DNA of 46,184 nucleotides from Patescibacteria group bacterium. Its GTDB lineage: Bacteria; Patescibacteriota; Patescibacteriia; UBA10025; JAHIVO01. The DNA is taken from NCBI GenBank assembly GCA_022560375.1, contig JADFTK010000004.1:1-46184 (forward strand). Reading direction: 5' to 3'. The position numbers were made by a program, and so were the translations under genes. Positions 20,875-29,990 of the stretch are shown here, in pieces (the first letter of the stretch is position 1; each line of letters starts with the position of its first letter). Under the pieces are notes generated by a model. That model saw nothing but the letters and a program-made list of their open reading frames with translations. It was not told the DNA's origin and searched no databases.

Positions 20875-22038
20875 TTATTTAATATTTTTCTTTAATTCAT
20901 CGACCTTGTCTAATTTTTCCCAGGGAAACTCTACATCCGTCCTACCGAAATGCCCGTAAGCAGCTGTTTTTTCATAAATTGGCTGTTTTAAATCTAAATG
21001 CTCAATGATATCTGCTGGCTTAAGAGGGAAATTATTTTTTACCAACTCGACTAGTTCCCCATTTTCTATTTTGCCTGTGCCGAAAGTATTTAACATTATA
21101 GAAACAGGCTCAGCCACACCGATAGCGTAAGCTAACTGTACTTCACAGCGGCTGGCAATGCCGGCCCCCACAATATTTTTGGCTATGTACCGAGCGACAT
21201 ACGAAGCGCTGCGGTCAACCTTGCTGACATCCTTGCCAGAAAAAGCTCCCCCCCCATGGGCACCGACACCACCGTAAGTATCTACGATAATTTTTCTACC
21301 TGTGAGACCTGTGTCGGCCGGTGGACCACCAAGCACAAACCGACCGGTAGCGTTAATAAAAAATTTAATCTCCTCATTGTACCAATCACCTAATACTGGC
21401 TTAATTACTTTTTCCTTAATGTCTTGGCGTAGATCTTCCGTCTTGATATCCTCTGAATGATGAGCGGCTATGACCACCGTCTTTACTTTATTTGGTTGAT
21501 CACCTTCATATTCTACAGTAACTTGAGACTTGCCGTCGGGCCGCAAATAATCAAGCTCGCCACTTTTCCTGACCTCGGCTAGCTTCTTGGTAAGTTTATG
21601 AGCTAGTGATAATGTTAGCGGCATTAATTCTGGAGTTTCATCACAGGCAAATCCAAACATCAAGCCCTGGTCACCCGCGCCCTGCTCTCGATGCTCTCCT
21701 TTACCCTCGTCTACTCCCTGAGCGATATCTGGAGATTGCTCATGAATGGCATTGATCACCCCAACGTCCGTATCACAAAAACCTATAATTGATTGATCAT
21801 ACCCAATCCGTTTGAGGGTTCTCCTCACAATACTTTGGATATCTACATATCCTTTAGTCCTGACTTCTCCTCCTACCATTACCAGACCGGTAGTTACAAA
21901 CGTCTCAACGGCGGAACGGGAATCTCGATCCTGCTTGAGCATTTCATCGTAGATGGCGTCAGATATTTGGTCGCAGACTTTATCCGGATGGCCCTCGGTA
22001 ACTGATTCTGACGTAAATAATCTTTTTTGGTCTGCCAT
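20875..22038 (-). CDS. metK: S-adenosylmethionine synthetase
   Basis: [57 protein letters not shown]. Confidence 0.98.
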   Translation of the reverse strand: MADQKRLFTSESVTEGHPDKVCDQISDAIYDEMLKQDRDSRSAVETFVTTGLVMVGGEVRTKGYVDIQSIVRRTLKRIGYDQSIIGFCDTDVGVINAIHEQSPDIAQGVDEGKGEHREQGAGDQGLMFGFACDETPELMPLTLSLAHKLTKKLAEVRKSGELDYLRPDGKSQVTVEYEGDQPNKVKTVVIAAHHSEDIKTEDLRQDIKEKVIKPVLGDWYNEEIKFFINATGRFVLGGPPADTGLTGRKIIVDTYGGVGAHGGGAFSGKDVSKVDRSASYVARYIAKNIVGAGIASRCEVQLAYAIGVAEPVSIMLNTFGTGKIENGELVELVKNNFPLKPADIIEHLDLKQPIYEKTAAYGHFGRTDVEFPWEKLDKVDELKKNIK

Positions 22039-22067
22039 ATTTATGGATATTAATTAATCTATATATT

Positions 22068-22092
22068 AAAAAAATCTCTGCTTAAGAGATTT
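22068..22092 (-). terminator. Expression-platform terminator of the SAM riboswitch
   Basis: Minus strand AATCTCTTAAGCAGAGATTTTTTT; an alternative AAGAG/CTCTT pairing with the P1 3' strand could form an antiterminator. Confidence 0.7.
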
Positions 22093-22101
22093 GGGAACTA
22101 A

Positions 22102-22223
22102 CCTCTTATCTACCCCAGCATAATCATTCATGATGGGCTGGACTTAGCACCTTACCTCATAACTTATGGGATAGGTTGCCGAAGCGTCATCGGGCCAGGA
22201 CCCTGATACTTTCTCTTGATAAG
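22102..22223 (-). promoter_or_regulatory. SAM-I (S-box) riboswitch upstream of metK
   Basis: Minus strand CTTATCAAGAG...CCTGGCCCGATGACGCTTCGGCAACC...AAGGTGCTAAGTCCAGC...GTAGATAAGAG; P1 CTTATC/GATAAG. Confidence 0.95.
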
Positions 22224-22297
22224 CTTGAATTATTAATGTAAAGACAGCATAACAAAATCTAAATTTATAGTCAATGCTAATAAAATACAGATGAGGA

Positions 22298-22357
22298 AAG
22301 CCCGCACCTATCTGAACACTATTTATTTCCTAATAATGCGCAAATTGGTGCGGGCTT
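22298..22357. repeat. Perfect 11-bp inverted repeat with 38-nt loop
   Basis: AAGCCCGCACC (22298..22308) and GGTGCGGGCTT (22347..22357). Confidence 0.6.
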
Positions 22358-22481
22358 AGTTTTAAATCCCCCTTTGCAAAGTAGAGGATCAGGATCCGCA
22401 CAGACATTAAAGCTTGTTTGGATCACCTAATAATTATATCACATCTAACCAAAAAAATCAACCTTTTATATCTAAAACGGC

Positions 22482-22562
22482 CTAACGATACCGCAAACTA
22501 GTAATTTTTTTGCCTCTTTTCTTCTGATGCTTTTTTTTGGCTACTTTCGTTTTTTTATTCAT
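22482..22562 (-). CDS. Very small, highly basic peptide (26 aa)
   Basis: ATG...TAG encodes MNKKTKVAKKKHQKKRGKKITSLRYR; GGAAG just after the ispH stop; not in the ORF track because of length. Confidence 0.45.
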   Translation of the reverse strand: MNKKTKVAKKKHQKKRGKKITSLRYR

Positions 22563-22579
22563 ATTTTTAATTATACTTC

Positions 22580-23578
22580 CTAAGCTGACATTTTACTGTC
22601 AGCAGATATGGTATGCTTATCAATAAATTTATGGCCGGCGCCAGTCTTCTGCGCGGCCGCTTTTATTTCCGGGGGTAAATCAAACCAAACTCGCTCTTCC
22701 ATGACTTCCAACTCCTCAACTTTCGTAGCCCCCATCTGCCGCAGATAATCAATAACCTTTTGTACCAGATCCTCTGGAGCAGAAGCGCCTGAAGTAACTC
22801 CCACCACCTTTACATTTTTGAACCATTTTTTTTGAATATCCTCAGGACCATTTATTCTGTAGGTTGTCGTTCCTTTATCCTTAGCAACGTCTACTAATCG
22901 ATTAGTATTAGAGCTGGCAGCAGAACCAACCACCAGGACTAAATCAGAAGCCTCAGCCAATGGCCTGGCCGCTCGTTGACGATTAGTCGTAGCATAGCAA
23001 ATATCCGAAGAGGGAGGCAGTATGACCTGGGGATATTTTTTCTTTATGGAATCTAATAATCCCTTAGTGTCATCTACTGATAAAGTAGTTTGGGTTAACA
23101 CTACAATTTTCTCCGCCTGAGAAAAATTAAGGCTCTCAATATCCTTCTCCGATTCGACAATAATAGTACTGTCTGGAGCTTCACCTCTGGTGCCCACTAG
23201 TTCAATATGGCCTTTGTGCCCTACCAAAATTATGCGATATCCTTCTTTAGCAAAACGTTTAGCTTCTAAATGAACTTTAGTGACTAGGGGACAAGTAGCA
23301 TCTATGAGATTTAGTTCTCTGGACTTGGCTATCAAATAGTCAGCGGGCGGACTGCCATGGGCACTAAAAACAACGTTAGCTCGTTTGGGAATTTCCGTTA
23401 CAGCCTCAATAAATATTACACCCTGATCCTCTAAATCTTTTACCACCTTCTCATTATGGACTATGGCATGCTTAACATATAAAGGCTTACCATAAACCTC
23501 CAAGGCGAGTTTGACGGTGTCAATCGCCCGGTCTACTCCGGCGCAGAATCCTCTTGGTTTAGCAAGTAATATTTTCAT
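22580..23578 (-). CDS. ispH: 4-hydroxy-3-methylbut-2-enyl diphosphate reductase
   Basis: MKILLAKPRGFCAGVDRAIDTV, HAIVHNEKVVKDL, FSAHGSPP, DATCPLVTKVH, VGSAASSNTNRL. Confidence 0.95.
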   Translation of the reverse strand: MKILLAKPRGFCAGVDRAIDTVKLALEVYGKPLYVKHAIVHNEKVVKDLEDQGVIFIEAVTEIPKRANVVFSAHGSPPADYLIAKSRELNLIDATCPLVTKVHLEAKRFAKEGYRIILVGHKGHIELVGTRGEAPDSTIIVESEKDIESLNFSQAEKIVVLTQTTLSVDDTKGLLDSIKKKYPQVILPPSSDICYATTNRQRAARPLAEASDLVLVVGSAASSNTNRLVDVAKDKGTTTYRINGPEDIQKKWFKNVKVVGVTSGASAPEDLVQKVIDYLRQMGATKVEELEVMEERVWFDLPPEIKAAAQKTGAGHKFIDKHTISADSKMSA

Positions 23579-23661
23579 AAAGCACGCCCAGTATACCAGA
23601 ACTGCAGTGGTTGGTCTATGTAGAAGTACAGTATTTTATTACTTAGATAGCATTAACACCT

Positions 23662-24510
23662 CTACAGACTAAGTCTCACCATCACCGGCTGATGATCAGA
23701 ACCTGAACCACGCAGTTGCACGCCAGTGGCTCTAGCCCCTTTTACAAAAAAATGATCAAGTCTTGGCAGCCATCTTTTTCCGGAAAAAAGTTTGGAGAAA
23801 CCAAATTTTTTCAAGATAGCGTTAACTTGCTCAAATCCACCCAAGAAGGTATTAAAATCTCCCCCAATGACTACGCAATCATCATTATTATGATCAATTA
23901 TTTTTTGTAAAAACCGCAGCTGCTTTATCCGCCCACTTGGCCAAGCCGCATTTTCTAAATGAATATTGTATATCCCGATTGACTTACCACTATCTGTGAG
24001 AATCTGCGTATATAGCGCTAATCTTTTGATTACATGGCCACGGCCCATGAACTGACGGGCAACTGATGGCAATGGGTAAACAGCTGTTTTAGTGAAAGGA
24101 TAGCGCGATAGGGCTAATTGCCCGGAATGGGAAAAATTATAAAAAGATGTTGGCTTTTTCACCTGATGCAATGGGGCGTAATAAGTATTAAACCCTGCAA
24201 AGATGGGATCATCCCAAAATACACCAGATTCATAAACAGGGGCTTCCTGAACTAATATCATTCCGGGATTATGCTCGTGCATTATCTTTTTCAGAGATGC
24301 ACGGATTTTGCTTTTATGGTAACCCCGAAAAATATTCCATGAAACCATAGACAACCCCCCACAAACATTTAATTTAGATACATTGTTATCTAAGTGAACT
24401 TTTTTTTCAATGTCGCCCATTTCAGAAATATGCCCCTCTAAATACACCGGGTTAAATGTCGACTGAAGAAATTCTCTAGCTGCTTGAGCTAATTCCCTGT
24501 ATCTACCCAT
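23662..24510 (-). CDS. Endonuclease/exonuclease/phosphatase family protein
   Basis: VSWNIFRG, LVQEAP, YNIHLENA, VIGGDFNTFLGG, RLDHFFVKG, GSDHQPVMV. Internal ATG (24510) preferred. Confidence 0.85.
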   Translation of the reverse strand: MGRYRELAQAAREFLQSTFNPVYLEGHISEMGDIEKKVHLDNNVSKLNVCGGLSMVSWNIFRGYHKSKIRASLKKIMHEHNPGMILVQEAPVYESGVFWDDPIFAGFNTYYAPLHQVKKPTSFYNFSHSGQLALSRYPFTKTAVYPLPSVARQFMGRGHVIKRLALYTQILTDSGKSIGIYNIHLENAAWPSGRIKQLRFLQKIIDHNNDDCVVIGGDFNTFLGGFEQVNAILKKFGFSKLFSGKRWLPRLDHFFVKGARATGVQLRGSGSDHQPVMVRLSL

Positions 24511-24535
24511 ATTTTTATTGCTATTAATTCCGTGC

Positions 24536-24642
24536 CCTCGGCAGCCCGACACCACTCACTTTATCTCAGGTACAGGATCCCTTGCCTGTCCGCCGAACCC
24601 GAAACGTAAGTGAAGGGGAAGGCGGAAACGACGAGGGCTGGC
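24536..24642. repeat. GC-rich imperfect palindromic intergenic element
   Basis: CCCTCGgCAGCCC ... CGAGGGCTGG and inner CCGCC/GGCGG, CACTTT-like/AAGTG arms. Confidence 0.4.
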
Positions 24643-25362
24643 TTATCGACTCTCCGATTTAATGAATCTTGACAGCTTGGGAATATCCGAGGGTTTACCA
24701 AAATCAATCCAGTATTCCCTGAGCCTTAATATTTTTACTTTATGCTCCTTGGCTAGCAAAGTTATGGCATCGGTAATTTCGAATTCACCTCTCGGAGATA
24801 TTTTTATTTTTTCTACTGCGTCAAATATATCCGGAGTGAATTTATAGAGGCTGGCATTCACTAAATTACCTACAAACTCCTTGGGCTTTTCTACAATTCT
24901 TTTCAAATAATCATTATCGTCCGTTACTAAAACACCCTGCGTTTCTGGATGCTCACTTTCTACGCAGCCTACATAATTAAGATCATCTTCCCGCAAACAA
25001 TTTTTTACATCCTTCGTTTGATAGAAATTGTCCCCCGCCACAGCTATAAAATTATTATTACCAATAATATCTTTGACTATTTTTATGGGCAGAGCTGTAC
25101 CGTATTCATTTTCTCCCAAAACTGTAAATTGATTTACAATTGTAATCGGATAGGGATATGATTCAGCAAATTCCTCTATGTATTCGGAGTGATAGCCGGT
25201 TACTAATATAATTTCATTAAGGCCAGCTGCTCGTAGATTTTCTATTACATAATATAAGAAAGGCTTACCATCAATATTAATCATGTGCTTGGGCTTATTC
25301 TTGGCCAGATGCTTCATTCTAGTACCCCGGCCGGCCGCTGATATGACTACTTTATTTATCAT
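24643..25362 (-). CDS. Sugar-phosphate nucleotidyltransferase
   Basis: VVISAAGRGTRMKHLAKNKPKHMINIDGKPFLYYVIENL; C-terminal YWIDFGKPSDI. Internal ATG at 25362. Confidence 0.88.
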   Translation of the reverse strand: MINKVVISAAGRGTRMKHLAKNKPKHMINIDGKPFLYYVIENLRAAGLNEIILVTGYHSEYIEEFAESYPYPITIVNQFTVLGENEYGTALPIKIVKDIIGNNNFIAVAGDNFYQTKDVKNCLREDDLNYVGCVESEHPETQGVLVTDDNDYLKRIVEKPKEFVGNLVNASLYKFTPDIFDAVEKIKISPRGEFEITDAITLLAKEHKVKILRLREYWIDFGKPSDIPKLSRFIKSESR

Positions 25363-25669
25363 CGGACTGATCCTGAGAATTATCTGATTCTTTTTTGGAT
25401 AAGCGGTGCTGGGCACATGCGTTATTTTCCATTAGGTCTTTCGCCGTCTCCAGACTTACGTCTATACGACTAAGTTCATGTTTATTGATACCGCCGTTCT
25501 TATCAAACCAATTAAGTGGGATGCTACGGGTAAACTCCTTACTACACTGTGGGCAGGTCATTTCGATTTTGCGATATTCACCTTCGGTGGTCGGTACTAT
25601 CTTCTTTTCATGGTCAGTCTCTGCTTCTGCCTCAGGTATAGATGATAAATTTTCTGGCCTATTCTCCAT
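25352..25669 (-). CDS. Hypothetical protein with CPxC...CxxH zinc-ribbon-like region
   Basis: MTCPQCSKEF...NNACAQH; overlaps the nucleotidyltransferase start. Confidence 0.5.
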   Translation of the reverse strand: MENRPENLSSIPEAEAETDHEKKIVPTTEGEYRKIEMTCPQCSKEFTRSIPLNWFDKNGGINKHELSRIDVSLETAKDLMENNACAQHRLSKKESDNSQDQSDDK

Positions 25670-25679
25670 TTTTATAAAA

Positions 25680-26714
25680 TTATATTTTACGAAATCCCCT
25701 AGCTATTTTATAAAGCTTATACCAAAAATTATCTAAAATCAAATCATAAGCTCCCAGCCAAGAAACTTCCTGCCCGCCGAAACCTTTTTTGAATCTGGTA
25801 ATGCCCGCCCAGCTATGATTCGTATTATCTGAATCTGAGGGGACCACCCCCCATAAATCATAAAAAGTATGCCCAGATTTTTTTGCTTGTTGGATCTGGG
25901 ACCACTGTAGTAAATGAGGGGCCATAACATTGCGATGTGAGTCCGATGAAGCACCATGCACGTAAGTTGCGGTGTCGCCAAAAAATGCCACTAAACTTGC
26001 TGCTACCACCTCGTTATCTATGGATGCCAGAAAAAGTTTCATAAATCCGGAGGGCCTCAAGGCGTTCAACATAGCCTGGTAGTACTGGCCGGGATGAGAG
26101 CGAAAACGATCTCGCTGAGTCGTAACTTCATTCAACTTGTTAAACAATTGTATATCTTCCAACTTATCTGCCACTCGTACGACCACCCCTTTGCGTTCGG
26201 CTAAGTGAATATTATATCGAGTTTTCTGGTGCATACCCTGAAGTAATTCATCCTCAGTAGATTTTAAATCTATATATATAGTGTCCTGGGGCTGTACAAA
26301 ATGAGTTGCTTCCATGGCAACGTTCTCAGCTACCTGGTCAAACAATTTCTTATTATTAGTCTCTAATGGCGGCTCAATTCTGATAAATAATCCGCCGGCC
26401 TCCTTAGCTTTGTCCGACATTGCTTTTACTAATATTTTAAAAGTTTCGGTAAACTGATTGCTATCTAATGCCGCATCAATAATTGGCCCACGCGGGCAAT
26501 AAAAATAATGCCGGCCTAGCGGCAGCGGCATTTTGATAATTTGGGCAGCACCCACCAATTGTTCACCTTCAAATATCCCTAATCGCCAAACTTCACGGTT
26601 GATGCTTTTCTGAAATTCTCCCCACTGCCAAGATTGCAAAAACTGGGCTCGTGGCTGTCTGGCCACCAGCGAATTTAAAACTTCCTTTGAATCAACTTCC
26701 CTAATCTCCATCAT
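25680..26714 (-). CDS. FemAB-family peptidyltransferase (GNAT fold)
   Basis: FLQSWQWGEFQKSINREVWRLG, HQKTRYNIHLAERKGV, DLWGVVPSD, FKKGFGGQEVSWLGAYDL. Confidence 0.9.
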   Translation of the reverse strand: MMEIREVDSKEVLNSLVARQPRAQFLQSWQWGEFQKSINREVWRLGIFEGEQLVGAAQIIKMPLPLGRHYFYCPRGPIIDAALDSNQFTETFKILVKAMSDKAKEAGGLFIRIEPPLETNNKKLFDQVAENVAMEATHFVQPQDTIYIDLKSTEDELLQGMHQKTRYNIHLAERKGVVVRVADKLEDIQLFNKLNEVTTQRDRFRSHPGQYYQAMLNALRPSGFMKLFLASIDNEVVAASLVAFFGDTATYVHGASSDSHRNVMAPHLLQWSQIQQAKKSGHTFYDLWGVVPSDSDNTNHSWAGITRFKKGFGGQEVSWLGAYDLILDNFWYKLYKIARGFRKI

Positions 26715-27292
26715 CTTTTACCGAGCATTTTAAGCGCCTCCCGTACTCTAGCGGCAGCTGTTTCTATAGAATGATCGACCTGGCTCAAAGCCTCACGAGC
26801 CTCTCTAATAGTATAACCCAGACTTACTAAGGCATCGATGGCTTCCCCGTCTGCTATCACGCCGGACAATCCTTGGCCGTCTGACTTGGCATCAAAGGTA
26901 ATTTTATTTTTTAGCTCAATGATAATCCTTTGGGCTGTCTTGCTGCCTATGCCTGATACTTTAGTCAATAATGAATCATCCTCGCTAGTAATAGCGTTTT
27001 TCATATCACCTACCGGCACTAAAGACATGATAGTCAATCCCGACTTCGGACCAACACCACTCACTCCAATCAACAGTTTAAATAGATCCAACTCCTCCCG
27101 TGCCGGAAACCCATACAGCTCCATAATATCCTCACGAACGTACATATGAGTAAATAAATTCACCGGATCACCTGCTTTTACTTTCTCCATAAATAATGAG
27201 GTCACAAAAACTTCATAGCCAACTTTGTTTACTTCAACTATGAGTGATTTGTTAGTTTTTAATTGGATGGTACCGTCTAGTGAGGCAATCAT
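26711..27292 (-). CDS. ruvA: Holliday junction branch migration protein RuvA
   Basis: MIASLDGTI, LLIGVSGVGPKSGLTIMS, VSGIGSKTAQRIIIELKNKI; C-terminal UBA-like domain. Confidence 0.95.
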   Translation of the reverse strand: MIASLDGTIQLKTNKSLIVEVNKVGYEVFVTSLFMEKVKAGDPVNLFTHMYVREDIMELYGFPAREELDLFKLLIGVSGVGPKSGLTIMSLVPVGDMKNAITSEDDSLLTKVSGIGSKTAQRIIIELKNKITFDAKSDGQGLSGVIADGEAIDALVSLGYTIREAREALSQVDHSIETAAARVREALKMLGKR

Positions 27293-27400
27293 ACGCTCAG
27301 TTAGTATATCAAGTAGTATATCAAATTACCCGAGCACAAAAAAGCCTCTATTAATATCAAATAGTATCAAACAAATTAAATAGCTGAACAAAAAATCATG

Positions 27401-28972
27401 CTAGGCTGCTTTTAAACCAGCCACTGCACTCTCGAAGTGGGCAATTCCCTCTTTGACAATGGAATCCACGTCATCAGTACAGGCACTACTGCAATCTATG
27501 GTCAGCTTGGAATTCTCTTTCCTGAGCGTCAATAGCTTAAACCGGTCCTCACTATGCTCTATCTCAGTAATGCCCCGTATTTTATCATCGCGCAATATAT
27601 CATAACCTCGCTTCTGAAAAGATTCAATCAAAAAATCGCGCAAGGCAGTCACTATATGAGGGGATTGTTCGACGGTCCAATATGGCTCAATGACAGAAAC
27701 CATATCTTCATCAGGAGGATTCCTCAATCCTGATTTAGGATTTTTGAACAGTGGCACTAAAATTAACGGAGCCATGAGTGTGGTTATTAAAGTCATCATG
27801 ATAGAAACGCCAAATATTTCATTACTGATTATGCCCGCCGATAAACCGATGCCAGCAATAATCAAGGCTACCTCCCCACGCGGCAGCATGCCAATGCCAA
27901 TCCGCATCGACCCCATGAAATTGAAACCAGAAAACAAAGCAGGCAATCCTGAACCAACTACTTTACCAAAAATAGCGAAAGCAGTAATTACTAAACCAAA
28001 CACTAAGACGGCACCCATGGACCTAAAATCAACCAATGTCCCCATAATAGCAAAAAATACAGGCACAATCAGGTGTGATGCTCCAGCTAACTTTTCCTCC
28101 AGCTCTTTACCTAGCTTGGTCACTGAAAGCAAGATACCTGTCAGATAAGCACCGATGATCATGGCCAGACCAAACATTTCTGCTATGGCGGCCACAGCGA
28201 AAACAATAGCAGCTGCTATGGCGGCATAAGACTTTCCCTCCAGTTTAAGCAGTACATTGGAAAGTTTATTGCCGAACATCCAACCAAGAAATACCATGCC
28301 ACCTAAAAAGCCAATAGCCTTCAAGCCTATGACTCCTAACTCAGACAAGGATACGCCCTCAGAACCACTGCCAGCCATTGATATCACTAGGGCTAATATC
28401 ATAATACCAAGTATGTCGTCAATGACTGCGGCGGCTAATATGGTTACACCCTCCCGGGTATCCAATTTATACATATCGGATAACACGCGCGCGGTAATTC
28501 CTACGGAGGTAGCCACCATAATAGCTCCCATAAACATGGCTGGTACATCAAAGAGGCTGTCAGCAAAGCCAAATAGCACTGTCCCCCAGGCGCCTAGGAA
28601 AAACGGTACGACCACACCGCCAATGGCAATACCCAACGATTTCAAACCATACTTCACGAACAGCTTGGCGTCTGTCTCTAAACCAACTAAAAATAACAGT
28701 AAGACCGCGCCAATCTGACCAAAAAAGTATAATTCTGTCGAGATGGGTAGAGTGGATACATGCTCTCCCACCGCTTCTACAATAGGAAAAAGCTGGCCAA
28801 TCCAGGGCAGATTAATTGCCCCAAAGGCAAATGGGCCAACGACCATACCACCAATTAATTCCCCCAAAACCTCCGATTGTTTAAATTTCTTGAAGGCCAA
28901 CCCAAATAATTTAGCGGCCAGCAGCAATATGGCCAGCTGGAGAACCAAATGCGCGAGTTCCTGTGGATCCAT
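27401..28972 (-). CDS. Kef/CPA2-type cation:proton antiporter with a C-terminal cytoplasmic extension
   Basis: Many TM helices; GELIGGMVVGPFAFG, AAAVIDDILGIMILA, GMLPRGEVALIIAGIGLS. Confidence 0.9.
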   Translation of the reverse strand: MDPQELAHLVLQLAILLLAAKLFGLAFKKFKQSEVLGELIGGMVVGPFAFGAINLPWIGQLFPIVEAVGEHVSTLPISTELYFFGQIGAVLLLFLVGLETDAKLFVKYGLKSLGIAIGGVVVPFFLGAWGTVLFGFADSLFDVPAMFMGAIMVATSVGITARVLSDMYKLDTREGVTILAAAVIDDILGIMILALVISMAGSGSEGVSLSELGVIGLKAIGFLGGMVFLGWMFGNKLSNVLLKLEGKSYAAIAAAIVFAVAAIAEMFGLAMIIGAYLTGILLSVTKLGKELEEKLAGASHLIVPVFFAIMGTLVDFRSMGAVLVFGLVITAFAIFGKVVGSGLPALFSGFNFMGSMRIGIGMLPRGEVALIIAGIGLSAGIISNEIFGVSIMMTLITTLMAPLILVPLFKNPKSGLRNPPDEDMVSVIEPYWTVEQSPHIVTALRDFLIESFQKRGYDILRDDKIRGITEIEHSEDRFKLLTLRKENSKLTIDCSSACTDDVDSIVKEGIAHFESAVAGLKAA

Positions 28973-29068
28973 TTTTTATTTTCTCTTAAAAAACCTAAAT
29001 TTATTAAAAAAGTCCGACCTGCCGAACTTGTTAGCATTCATAATAAACTTTTTTACCAAAGTGTCAAG
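28972..29068. repeat. Direct repeat copy 1 (97 bp): antiporter promoter, attenuator hairpin and 5'UTR
   Basis: Aligns without gaps to 29484..29580 with about 6 mismatches; minus strand TTGACA-16-TATTAT promoter and AGTTCGGCAGGTCGGACTTTTTT hairpin. Confidence 0.85.
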
Positions 29069-29168
29069 ATATCTGTAGAAATATACACCTATAGACCATT
29101 TGCTAAACAACTAAATTCATGGTAAAATATTAAAAAATGAACTTTCAAAAAAGAAATTGAGGTAAAAA

Positions 29169-29420
29169 ATGAAAAAATTATGCATATTATTGCGTAGTGA
29201 AAAATTGACTATAACATTACAAAGACTGACAATTTCCCTCTTTATTGGATCTATGTTCATGCTTATAGCTTTGTTGCTTATTGAGACAAATAGAATGTCT
29301 ATCAATACAGTTCCTGTTGAAATTATCAATAATATAAGATTGTTTATAGCAGCTATTGGACTATCTGGGTTCACTCTAGGGGCTATCTGCTCAAAAGAAA
29401 TCATCCGCCAAGTTTTATAA
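29169..29420 (+). CDS. Small membrane protein (83 aa)
   Basis: GAGG SD upstream (attgaggtaaaaaATG), two hydrophobic segments, followed by a terminator. Confidence 0.6.
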   Translation: MKKLCILLRSEKLTITLQRLTISLFIGSMFMLIALLLIETNRMSINTVPVEIINNIRLFIAAIGLSGFTLGAICSKEIIRQVL

Positions 29421-29461
29421 TGTGCCGGAATTACCTTAAATCTTTTTCAAGAAAATATTAC

Positions 29462-29489
29462 CCTGTTTCGTAATGATTCAGGGTTTTTT
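29462..29489 (+). terminator. Rho-independent terminator for the 83-aa gene
   Basis: CCTGtttcgtaatgattCAGGG followed by TTTTTT. Confidence 0.6.
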
Positions 29490-29580
29490 ATTTTCCCTTA
29501 AAAAATCTAAATTTATTAAAAAAGTCCGACCTGCCGGACTAATTAGCATTCATAATAAACTTTTCTACCAAAGTGTCAAG
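29484..29580. repeat. Direct repeat copy 2 (97 bp) of the antiporter regulatory region
   Basis: See 28972..29068; keeps the promoter and a stronger AGTCCGGCAGGTCGGACTTTTTT hairpin but no downstream CDS on the minus strand. Confidence 0.85.
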
Positions 29581-29597
29581 TACATAGAGGGTTGACA

Positions 29598-29632
29598 TAA
29601 AAAAAAAGAGAGATGCAGGTTGCACATCTCTC
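29598..29632 (-). terminator. Rho-independent terminator of the 89-aa gene
   Basis: Minus strand GAGAGATGTGCAACCTGCATCTCTC followed by TTTTTTTTT. Confidence 0.8.
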
Positions 29633-29720
29633 ATAATGGTAATGGTCGCTGGAAGCCTTTTAATCAGCCTTGCGCACTACCTCCTCCATCCACATCTTCT
29701 GACGAAGATGGATCTCCGGA

Positions 29721-29990
29721 CTAAGAATCATCAGTACCCGGGGAACTGGACTCTTCTGCCGGAGTGTCGGATGCCGGTGGTGCAGCCGAATCATCGGGCT
29801 TGTCAGACTTTTCAGGCTCCTCGGGCTTGTCCATTTCGGTACAGAGCATGCGTACCAGTGCGAGGAATCCTATTGCCGCTGCTGCGGCGGGTTTGTCCAA
29901 TTCGACTTGTTTATCTGCTGCGTCTAACGATGTACGCCAGTCAAAAACTTCCTGTTGGATCTCTCCAGATCCGGACTCATCTGCTGCCAT
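29721..29990 (-). CDS. Small acidic, Pro/Ser/Asp-rich protein (89 aa)
   Basis: GGCAGGAGGAAATCATG start context and strong downstream terminator; C-terminus EKSDKPDDSAAPPASDTPAEESSSPGTDDS. Confidence 0.6.
   Translation of the reverse strand: MAADESGSGEIQQEVFDWRTSLDAADKQVELDKPAAAAAIGFLALVRMLCTEMDKPEEPEKSDKPDDSAAPPASDTPAEESSSPGTDDS

Noticed and set aside
24536-24645. tRNA gene
   Set aside because: GGGTTCGG on the minus strand hints at a T-loop, but no acceptor stem, anticodon arm or D-loop could be assembled.
27690-28718. Two ~150-aa plus-strand ORFs opposite the antiporter
   Set aside because: Antisense shadows of the TM-rich coding sequence; no SD or conserved motifs.
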